DNA from: Branchiostoma floridae
Lineage: Eukaryota; Chordata; Leptocardii; Amphioxiformes; Branchiostomatidae
Direction of reading: 5' to 3'
Length of the DNA: 64,000 bases
Assembly (NCBI RefSeq): GCF_000003815.2
Contig: NC_049984.1
Coordinates: forward strand, 14,589,314-14,653,313
A model generated the notes under the pieces. The model was not told where the DNA came from. It saw only the letters and a program-made list of their open reading frames with translations, and searched no databases. Made by a program: the position numbers and the translations under genes. Positions 57,401 through 64,000 of the stretch are shown here, piece by piece (position 1 is the stretch's first letter; each line of letters starts with the position of its first letter).

Positions 57401-60400
57401 TTGTCAATGATTATACATTACATTTTGTATATGAATTTATGAAGTACAAAACATTAAATTACCCAAAAACTGATATTTCATGTCACTTCACTATTTCACT
57501 ATCCAGTTTATCGTCTGTTGTTCAAACTTACATTGCTTGTTGAAAAATGAAATCTAATCTGAATGACAGCGAGGTTAGGATTTCTACTTCATTGGAATAT
57601 ATTACAGCAACATGTTCTAAATGTCTCCCTTTGAAGTCTTGAGGCAGAAGGCTGAAAAGAGATATGCAAATATAAAGAGTTCCTCTCAAGAAGCTGTTGA
57701 GTGCAACGCACTGCCATTAGATGTATAAAGATCTGGGAATTTGATATGTTACAGTCGTTATCTGATTTGGTTCAGCACAAGCTGGTGCTATCTGTGTCAA
57801 CTGGCTTCACTTGTACAGCCAACATAAGAGGCAAGGTTTAGTCAGACATATGGCCTTGTGTGCGTGAACAGACTTTGATTAACATGCACATACACAAAAT
57901 GCACTGGTAGTTGATAAACATGCACATACACAAAATGCTATCTTTTTAGGTAGTTGTCACTTAGTCAACAGCCTTTTCAAGTCTTTCAAAAGAAATACTT
58001 TTCAGGGTATGACGATACCAGTTCATTTCCTCCCTCCTTGGACAATGTAATCTAAAAAATCTAAAGTAAGAAGATACGGTGAATACAGTGGACTGCGATG
58101 AACCACCTCCAATACAGGACCCCATTTTACATCCCTTCTGAAAGACGGTGCATTCACGAACAACCCAGCACTTGAACTAGGGTTTCCCAGTTAACTGATA
58201 ACTATATTAATATTATATAGAAACAGATGCTAAACCGTGAGAGCTGCTACCACTTGAGCCACAAGGTTACACCATGTACCAATAAACACCAACAAAACTG
58301 ATTCAGAAGTTACCTGGGTGGGAGGCAGTTAAGTTTGTTCCTACTGGCATCGATAAGCTTCAGTCCTTTCAAGTCGCACAGGGACTCCGGCAGTTTCTCG
58401 AAGGCATTGCTGCAGGGAGAGGGAGATAAATGGATGCAGGGAGATCAATAACTCAGCAGACTGAGGAGAAATGGTGAGGGCTTGAGATCTTCAAGGGTGA
58501 CTTTCCAGGGAAGGAAAACAAGACAAAGGCTTATCGTTTCACATCAACAGCTTCTTAACAAGTTGTGTAAAAAGTCCTGAATGTACAAAAAAAATGTACA
58601 TAGTTTTCAAAACAGAGAATTCTTGAAATCTTTAAATCAGAATACCATCTTGCAGACTTTTTGTTAAGTCTGAATTGTGTTGAATCACTGTTGATATTTA
58701 CATAAAATAGTCCTTCGGGGAAAAAGGAACTAAAGGTCGAAGTGACTTACATTTGTAACTGCAATTTTACCCTTCACCCCCCCAAAATTAATTACAGTGG
58801 TTCCCGATAAAATCCCCTGTACTACACATACATGTAGCTAAAAATTAAGCTTTTACCATACATTCTGCAAACACAGATTTAAATCATCTAAGAAATTAAG
58901 AAATATGGTTCACAAGAAGCCCAAACTGTGGACCAGCTTTAGGTAAAATTTCCATAAAAATGACATCTAAAAGAAATTGCTGTTACCCAAAAACAGGTAC
59001 AAACGTAGAACTTGAAGTGGCCCCGGAGTCTGAGTGGGGATTACTGACCATGGCAAGGTCACCCTGATCGATAACCCTTCTTTCAGGGAGTGTCAGGAAA
59101 TAATCAATCACAACGCTATCTTCTCCTACTCCTACTGCATCCGCTAAAACCTCCATACTCACTTCTACAGTGCAGACAGATACTCACAAGGCAGTAAAAC
59201 AGGAAAGCTTTCAGGAGTATCCAGCAAACCAATTAATCTTTTTGGGTTCAGACATTTCAAAGTAAAAATTGAGCAAGTTAACAAGTCGGAAACTGATGGG
59301 TAGAAGAAAAATTTGCATCCGAGTCTGACTATATTCTGTCACATGTACCACTACCGTCGGTCAGTCTGGTACAGATACCAAATGAAGGGTATGGTACAAA
59401 TGTACATGTACTGTGCATTACACGCTTAAGTTGAAATTGTTTTTAAAAGGAGCAGTTTTATCCATAACATCTTACAGACTGATATCATAGCAATATAATC
59501 TTTTCAAGCCAAAAAAAACAACACCATGAGTTGGCATAGCCTAACCATAGAATGATGGTGGCTGAATTCTTCAAAATGCTGTCAAAACATCAAAGGTGTC
59601 GTCCCATGTTGTGTAATCTCAGCCGCCTGAGTTGGGGCGAGTCATATTATCAGTCTGTCTCCCCTAAAAGGATTCTCGGGCAGTAATTACATCTGAACTA
59701 GACAGCTTGCCTTGGGGGCCTGACAGCCAGGGAGGAATATTAATGATCATGAACTTGGAAGCAATTTTGGAAACAGTGTTAACACAAGATTGGCTTTTCT
59801 CCCTTACAATCAAAAAACAATTTGTGTTTTTCTGTCGCAAAATATGAAGTTACATGGGACAATATTGAAATGCATCCCTTGCGAATTCAAAAGAAAAGAA
59901 AAGTAAATTGCTCCCCAAAATTGTTTTATATACAATAATGCAATAAACATTTAATTCAAAACTGCTATAAATTACATGATTGCCATTGGATGTTAGAAGG
60001 CCACTATTGAGTTTATTTTATTTCAGATGCCCTTTTATCATCAAAATCGATCCACAGAGTAATGCCTCTGAAGGCATCCATTGATCTTAATGATGGACTA
60101 ATTCACTTCATTAGCTACCAGTAAAATGTGCATCCATCATCCAGCCTGCCTGTCACTTCCTATTGTGTGAAATATATGTAGATTAATTCCAGCATGTACA
60201 TTTGTACCCTGTAAATATTGCAAACCGTGTCCCTGGACTGTCTACATCTTTGAATTTTTTCAGCCCTCATTGTTTGAGAGCCCATGTTGTTGATTTTCAT
60301 TGTTGTAAGCTAAAAGAAAATATATTTTCATCCATTTGATGTCAAGAACTTCAGATGTTTTGGACAGACGGGGTGAAATTCATCTTTATTCTGTCCCAAC

Positions 60401-62943
60401 AAACAAATTTCCAGGGTTGGGTTTTGGAGATAAGCTTGCTAACCTTAAGCTTACAAAAATGCATTTTCATTGATTTCGTCAACGAGGTTTAGATTTTTCG
60501 GATGGACAGAGTGAAATTTCTGTCTTCAGATAGAAGGATGTGTTCATGGAGACAGCCTTGCCATGTCATCTTCTTTTACAGTGGAGAGGACAGATTCATA
60601 TCAGGCACTTAAGTGTAGACAGGCAATAAATGCCAGAGAAACGTCCTTGCCTGTTGTAATGATCTTCTGAAACTCTCTGCTGGATTCCTTAAAGGACATG
60701 TGAATTACCCTGTCAATAATTCATGGGCCTGTCCTACAGGGGATCGTCTTGTCAGATCATGAGTTGTTCCAAAACGAAATATTAGTTCCCAATCCAAATA
60801 GGTGTCGCTCGCCAGTTATCATACTTAATGTCAGAGATCAGCATATTTTGGTAGAGCAGAAGTAAGAGAAGAGTTGCAGGGCATGGTTCAGAAAAATCCA
60901 AACGAGGTAAAGTTTGACATCAACTCTCAAAATTCTGCCAGGTACCCTAATACTGCTATATTTCTTATTTAAAAAATGGTATTTTCAAATTAAAAGACTT
61001 CTGCTAATGTACATGTAGCATTAGCAACCCAAAGTCATGCACACTTCAGATATCCAGATATTCAAATTCAGCACTGTTGAAGAAGCCTCCATAACACATT
61101 GATTTATTTTTCTAAAAAGTGTCATGATGGCCTCCTCAAAGGTATCTTGAACACCTTTGCACCTTAGGGTACCCGGTGGAATAATGACAGTCCGCATAAG
61201 AAAAATATCCATTGGTGTCAAATTAGTCAGTAATAAAAAGGAGCTTTAAAAAATGTTTGACACAAAGGACTTGTAATCAAGGAAAGAAAAGGCAACCAAA
61301 GTGGTGTTATACCCACCATGACACATCGATAGTCACCAAGTTGTGGGGAGGGGGGGTGATCTCTATTGTGGACAGCTCTGTCAAAAGAGAGTGCAAAGTG
61401 GTGATACAGCCTTTGGTTTATTAATAATCATTATCATAAGATGAGAAACATGTGCAAAACACAACAAAGAACCATTAACCAACATAATAAAAACCCATAA
61501 GTGAGATACATGACATGCAGGCACAACTTTTCTTGATCCATGTTAGCACAGTTATCTATTTATTAAATCATGTGCAATATATAAGATTGAATACAATCAG
61601 TAGAAGAGATCCAAAGTATCATAAATCTTTTGGCTTCAAATCTTCTGTAAAATCTACAGCTATGCCTCCAGCTTGATCTATGTAGTAGCTAAATGCTAAC
61701 TTATATCTTTATGAGAGCTGGAAATGATTTGAAGTACAGTGTAGAAACATCCAATTTATTGCTGTGTATCTCACTGGTACAATTAGATTTCTACTAAAAC
61801 ATCCAAGGTTTACTCTTAATGAGTTAACGCCTTGTCTTAACGAAGATAACAGGTGGTTCAGTGCGACTCACTGTTATGGCTGGCATTCAGCACCTCCAGT
61901 CTCTCCCCTGACACCTGTAGGCTGCTCATGCCGTTGCCTTGGNNNNNNNNNNNNNNNNNNNNNNNNNNNNNNNNNNNNNNNNNNNNNNNNNNNNNNNNNN
62001 NNNNNNNNNNNNNNNNNNNNNNNNNNNNNNNNNNNNNNNNNNNNNNNNNNNNNNNNNNNNNNNNNNNNNNNNNNNNNNNNNNNNNNNNNNNNNNNNNNNN
62101 NNNNNNNNNNNNNNNNNNNNNNNNNNNNNNNNNNNNNNNNNNNNNNNNNNNNNNNNNNNNNNNNNNNNNNNNNNNNCGAAGATAACAGGTGGTTCAGTGC
62201 GACTCACTGTATGGGCTGGCATTCAGCACCTCCAGTCTCTCCCCTGACACCTGTAGGCTGCTCATGCCGTTGCCTTGGCAACACAGGTGCGTCAGCTGCT
62301 TCAGGACGCGGACGTCCAGCTCGGCCACGCTGTTGTAGCTCATGTCCAGGTGGGTCAGGCTGTCCAGGGCCAGAAATGTCACGTTTTCCACAGAGGTCAA
62401 TTCTAACCTGTTTGACCTGTGGGTGGACAACAAAAGACATGTTCATACTCAAACTGGACTCAACCTTTGACCTGTTGCTGACATCTATTCAGGACATTGA
62501 CTTTGGGCCATCTGAAGGATCAGAGGACGGAGCGAAAGCTTGTTGTTCAGTACTTTACTTTGTGTACAGAAATAGTATGCAAAATCTTTACAATAGTGTG
62601 AGAATTTAGCATAAAGGTTATTCATTACACAATAAATGGTCAGAACACAGCCTTTCACCACACGGCTGGTACAGGCTCCCAGGTGTCTGTGACCCACCAG
62701 TTACATCACATGTCCATAGGGTCAAAGGTGAGCATTGGTCAAAATGTCAACATGCCTTTATTTTGTACCAGCATTGAATCAAATTGTTTTTAGAGAAAAA
62801 ATCCTACACAAACAAACTGTCAACGTAAATTCGAGTCAATGATGCCCACCTGAGGTCTAGTCTCCTGATGTGAGTCAGTTTGCTCATCAGTTCCACAGGT
62901 AGCTTCTGTAGTCTGTTCCCAGTTAGCACCACATTCTCAATTC
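47261..62943 (-). CDS. PHLPP: PHLPP: PH domain leucine-rich repeat protein phosphatase (11 exons, 5' partial)
   Basis: Minus-strand exons in transcript order: 62850-62943, 62208-62416, 61317-61377, 58314-58409, 56269-56427, 52336-52533, 51530-51692, 50127-50347, 49559-49765, 48856-49078 and 47261-48475. All are GT-AG and all phases agree, giving about 948 codons. The first seven and a half exons encode about a dozen leucine-rich repeats. The next part encodes a PP2C phosphatase domain (FAVFDGGRN, VANVGTCQAVLC-type strand, DEFVILACRGLWDY, GSQDNISVVVV), then a disordered acidic tail ending EEYDTAL. PHLPP1/2 dephosphorylate the hydrophobic motif of AKT, PKC and S6K at membranes and scaffolds. 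The human PHLPP2 tail also ends DTAL, a PDZ ligand. One gene appears to stand for both vertebrate paralogues. Exons for the PH domain and first repeats lie beyond 64000. Confidence 0.95.
48856..49078 (-). CDS. PHLPP: PHLPP exon j: PP2C domain
   Basis: 223 nt from ttcccacag to gtaagg. RLGSVGQKLGSSGVFCHLQR, then LHLANVGTCQAVLCREGVAV. GQKLGSS and VANVGTCQAVLCR are near-identical in human PHLPP2. It ends MFTE, joining DNKVSGVTE in the last exon. Confidence 0.96.
49461..49607. repeat. 49-bp tandem triplication of a PHLPP exon end and splice donor
   Basis: ttgtgagc-gtgagtacagag units begin at 49461, 49510 and 49559. The 49559 copy is the true end of PHLPP exon i; the next has an intact gtaagt donor, and the third has gtataa. 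Confidence 0.92.
49559..49765 (-). CDS. PHLPP: PHLPP exon i: PP2C domain with metal-site Asp
   Basis: 207 nt. LCVRQVLRPTYGADKNEGLF leads to AVFDGGRNADVP, whose FDG aspartate is the metal-binding residue of PP2C motif 2. It ends YSVLTAH plus two bases at donor gtaagt. The last 30 or so nt with the donor are repeated twice more in the downstream intron (49-bp unit). Confidence 0.95.
50127..50347 (-). CDS. PHLPP: PHLPP exon h: last LRR and start of phosphatase domain
   Basis: 221 nt from cccccag to gtgagg. VLDVGCNELREGSLSGDLLS gives the last repeat and its cap. It then moves into a 'W-R-Y-G-x-A-x-T-Y-GQRN' segment, which in vertebrates (W-S-H-G...GQRNK) opens the PP2C fold. Confidence 0.93.
50511..50610 (+). 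repeat. Retroelement fragment with hammerhead-like hairpin, copy 1
   Basis: ttgaaga-ag-agtgat-gggt-gtcact-t-gaaac followed by tttttatccagttgtagagattgaa. Same geometry as the copy at 51803. GACGT just before the motif can pair with ACGTC just after it. Possibly the terminus of a Penelope-like element (inference). Confidence 0.5.
51530..51692 (-). CDS. PHLPP: PHLPP exon g: leucine-rich repeats
   Basis: 163 nt, FFVRLEQLEDINLSGNHLTQ, then LQVLRAHSNHLTSLPDFSQA. It corresponds to vertebrate 'LE-x-L-x-x-x-DLSGNKL...AHSN'. It ends in phase 0 at gtcagc, a weak donor. Confidence 0.95.
51800..51885 (+). repeat. Retroelement fragment with hammerhead-like hairpin, copy 2
   Basis: ctgaaga-ag-aacgac-ggat-gtcgtt-t-gaaac followed by tttatccagaagaagagattcaac. 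It lies in the intron between PHLPP exons f and g. Confidence 0.5.
52336..52533 (-). CDS. PHLPP: PHLPP exon f: leucine-rich repeats
   Basis: 198 nt between gtccacag and gtaagg, LRVLNLSCNRLVTLPQLGPS, then VEELYLSSNYL and LKVLHMAYNIIKTIPA. The HMAYN repeat is conserved in vertebrate PHLPP. The first 49 nt of the exon, with its acceptor, are repeated several times in the intron upstream. Confidence 0.95.
52485..52900. repeat. 113-bp tandem repeat copying the 5' edge of PHLPP exon f
   Basis: ctgcggcagggtcaccag recurs at 52485 (exon), 52598 and 52712, with a decayed copy at 52824. Each unit contains the first 49 or so nt of the exon, its acceptor region and part of the intron. Confidence 0.92.
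54300..54412 (+). mobile_element. LINE 3'-end relic
   Basis: ggggtctcccgggcccccca, then gaaaaacgccagtaggcgat and a (aaat)n tail. Structure as in 3' ends of CR1/L2-type retrotransposons; family assignment is inference. Confidence 0.45.
54416..54565 (-). repeat. tRNA-derived SINE, family C
   Basis: On the minus strand: tatctcaactggtagcagcc (box A), then tagaagggacctaaaatgaa-ggtccc. The same head and tail occur at 58085-58265. Confidence 0.55.
56269..56427 (-). CDS. PHLPP: PHLPP exon e: leucine-rich repeats
   Basis: 159 nt between cttcccacag and gtgggt, starting IFWHVPKLTRLRVGHNRLSA, then LKELDLQHNRLTHLPAALL. It matches the vertebrate 'L-R-x-L-x-x-GHN...VLDLQHN-x-L-x-x-LP' segment. Confidence 0.94.
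56480..56845 (+). repeat. tRNA-derived SINE, family A
   Basis: ctaactcgaatccctgacac (box-B-like), gtgcccttgggaaaggcac, tgaggacctgtatttgagga and the tail gtgttatgcctaaaggtggt, matching the copy at 1758-2240. The head has an expanded tggctttgtggcac repeat. Confidence 0.65.
58085..58265 (-). repeat. tRNA-derived SINE, family C
   Basis: On the minus strand a clear box A (tggctcaagtggtagcagct) and box-B-like agttcaagtgc, then agaagggatgtaaaatgggg. Confidence 0.6.
58314..58409 (-). CDS. PHLPP: PHLPP exon d: leucine-rich repeat
   Basis: 96 nt between cctgcag and gtaact, NAFEKLPESLCDLKGLKLID and on to ASRNKLNCLPP. One and a half LRR units, in phase with exons c and e. Confidence 0.93.
58410..61316. 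other. PHLPP intron between exons c and d
   Basis: A 2.9-kb intron. A dispersed repeat at 60360-60530 (two adjacent cagagtgaaatt/cggggtgaaatt units) is shared with about 11690-11830. No further exon is needed by phase. Confidence 0.55.
60360..60530. repeat. Dispersed repeat shared with 11690-11830
   Basis: ggacagacggggtgaaatt...gtcccaacaaacaaattt here against gacagacagggtgaaatt...catcccaacaagcaattt at 11757, each near a gtaagcttaca-type flank. Confidence 0.5.
61317..61377 (-). CDS. PHLPP: PHLPP exon c: 61-nt microexon, LRR
   Basis: Located because exons b and d do not join in frame. Between acceptor ctcttttgacag and donor gtgggt it reads KLSTIEITPPPHNLVTIDVS with split codons at both ends. 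The vertebrate proteins have 'L-V-x-L-D-V-Y-P-V-P-x-x-L-x-x-x-DVS' at exactly this place. It restores the phase on both sides. Confidence 0.9.
61872..61942 (-). CDS. PHLPP: Truncated second copy of PHLPP exon b, cut by the gap
   Basis: 61841-61942 matches 62177-62279 except for a one-base insertion and deletion near the donor. It includes the gtgagt donor and the last 23 or so codons of the exon, then runs into N at 61943. Splicing both copies together would break the frame (phase 1 end against a 1-nt start). It is therefore more likely the same locus assembled twice than a real duplicate exon. Confidence 0.7.
61943..62176. other. Assembly gap (234 N)
   Basis: A run of 234 N placed inside PHLPP exon b; the same 102-103 nt of sequence ends at its left edge and begins at its right edge. 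Confidence 0.99.
62208..62416 (-). CDS. PHLPP: PHLPP exon b: leucine-rich repeats
   Basis: 209 nt, beginning SNRLELTSVENVTFLALDSL, then LTHLDMSYNSVAELD and LTHLCCQGN, ending LEVLNASPY plus one base before gtgagt. Three LRR units. In the near-identical copy left of the assembly gap (61872-61942) the end reads NASHN, which fits the LRR asparagine position better, so this copy may carry a base-call error. Confidence 0.9.
62850..62943 (-). CDS. PHLPP: PHLPP exon a: leucine-rich repeat
   Basis: 94 nt between cttgcag and gtgggc on the minus strand, IENVVLTGNRLQKLPVELMS and on to HIRRLDLR. It aligns with the vertebrate 'GN-R-x-x-x-L...MTHIKHVDLR' repeat. Phase 1 at its start requires one more upstream exon. 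Confidence 0.9.
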
Positions 62944-64000
62944 CTGCAAGACAAGAAGATATTTCTCATCAAAGGCTAGGACATACTGCGACACTTAAAA
63001 AATGGTGTTCTGGCAGACTCAGGGCACCCTGCAGAATGGGAGTTGACTAATACAAACGAGGCAAAATGATACTAGATGATCCTACAGCACAGTTTGGTAA
63101 AACATATTCTAAAAGGTAGTGTCCTCAAAGCCCTGCATTCATCTTGTTCCTGGTTGTACAGCACATTGTTTTACCAAATTTCCGTAAAACACATTTTTCA
63201 TACTTCAAAGTCTTGTTGAAGATTCCAAATTTCCGGTGACATTCTGAATTCAAAGTGGCAGACAAATCAAGAGTATGGCTGTCTCTGATTGCTAACATTT
63301 TCCTTCCCTCCTGAGTCCTGACCAATCTGTGCCTGACTGTGATCTGGCATAAGCACCAGAAAAGTACCATTTGGACACAAGCCAAGCCAATCTACCCAAT
63401 TCTTCTGCACTGTCACATGAAGGAGATACAGATAGGGATCATTTCTCTAAAGCTCTTGTTAAGGATTAACCACTATTCGTTTTATCGCTATATCATATAT
63501 CACAGGCACAACCTTCACCTTAAGGGGTTATCAGTCATGTAAATGGAGAGCAACAAGTTCTATATGCCAATGGCACTTCCATCTATTTCCTTTGCTCTCT
63601 GACATTTGAATGTAAAAAGTCAGCAAGAGGAGGACTCGATGAATACAGAGGGCTGAGAGGAGAACTTGAATCTGATATTTGATCTCTGAAACTGTGTGAA
63701 TCCATGTATAGATTCTTTTACTTATTTTGCTTTTAGACAGACAAGGCATATAGCACTGCACTCAAATTAGTAACTTATCTTAACAATGCCACATTACAAA
63801 GGATGTAAAGTCAAGGTAGCCTTTTCGAGGCAGTGGGGGTGATCCACTGTGTCTCGGGCATGGTATTGGAAGGCAGAGACCATTCCTCTCCTTCCACTGC
63901 CATTTACCTCCCCAAACAAAGTCACATACCCATTATTACACCTGGGTGGAGTGAGGAAAGTTGTGTAGAATACCTTTCCAAAGGGCACAACATTGGTGGC
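62944..64000. other. PHLPP upstream intron
   Basis: No LRR-like exon found. A family B SINE lies at the end in reverse orientation. Confidence 0.55.
63803..64000 (-). repeat. tRNA-derived SINE, family B (cut by window end)
   Basis: The minus strand shares ggaaaggtattctacacaac, ccacccaggtgtaataatgg and ttggggaggtaaatggcagt with the copies at 3893 and 24125. Confidence 0.7.

Larger units (their letters stand above)
56428..58313. other. PHLPP intron between exons d and e
   Basis: Contains a family A SINE (about 56480-56845) and a family C SINE (58085-58265); otherwise nothing recognised. Confidence 0.5.

Noticed and set aside
61841-62279. True tandem duplication of PHLPP exon b
   Set aside because: Joining both copies breaks the reading frame, and the copies abut an N run; a haplotype artefact is simpler.
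1-64000. CRISPR array, operon, prophage or other bacterial system
   Set aside because: The window is intron-rich animal DNA; the tandem arrays have no spacer-repeat structure and no bacterial genes are present.

Overview
The window is animal nuclear DNA: short exons with GT/AG borders, long AT-rich introns, and many tRNA-derived SINEs, palindromic MITEs and non-LTR retrotransposon relics. Each of the two large genes looks like the single invertebrate counterpart of a vertebrate gene pair. Gene content, repeat style and three runs of N (two of exactly 100) suggest a draft assembly of an invertebrate chordate, most likely an amphioxus (Branchiostoma). The species is an inference.

Layout. (1) 3339-26405, plus strand: 13 exons of a ZCCHC14/ZCCHC2-type gene. 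It encodes a PX domain (exons 1-5), proline-rich linkers, a Smaug-type RNA-binding SAM domain (exons 8-9) and a C-terminal CCHC zinc knuckle (exons 12-13). Its 5' end lies before the window. (2) 26406-32580: 3' UTR and spacer, with an 8-bp-TSD hAT-like MITE. (3) 32581-43848, plus strand: a candidate three-exon gene that no long ORF reveals. It has a TATA box, a 7-codon first exon, a 9-kb repeat-filled intron, and exons at 41602 and 43663. Together these encode a protein of about 104 residues that reads as a ubiquitin-like beta-grasp fold. (4) 43849-47260: 3' flank of the next gene. (5) 47261-62943, minus strand: 11 exons of a PHLPP gene, with leucine-rich repeats, a PP2C phosphatase domain and a C-terminal PDZ ligand DTAL. 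The exons for its N-terminus (PH domain and first LRRs) lie beyond 64000. Exon phases agree at every junction in both large genes.

How the genes relate. ZCCHC14-type proteins recruit TENT4 poly(A) polymerases to RNA through the SAM domain. PHLPP dephosphorylates AKT, PKC and other AGC kinases. They are not known to share a pathway, but their adjacency recalls human 18q21.33 (ZCCHC2 next to PHLPP1) and 16q (ZCCHC14 and PHLPP2), so this looks like an ancestral chordate neighbourhood. Here the two genes converge, with the ubiquitin-like candidate between them.

The most interesting items are the ubiquitin-like candidate gene, a 61-nt PHLPP microexon predicted from phase and then located, two tandem duplications that copy PHLPP exon edges into introns, a repeated sequence on both sides of an assembly gap, and two retroelement fragments sharing a hairpin whose stem pairs covary.
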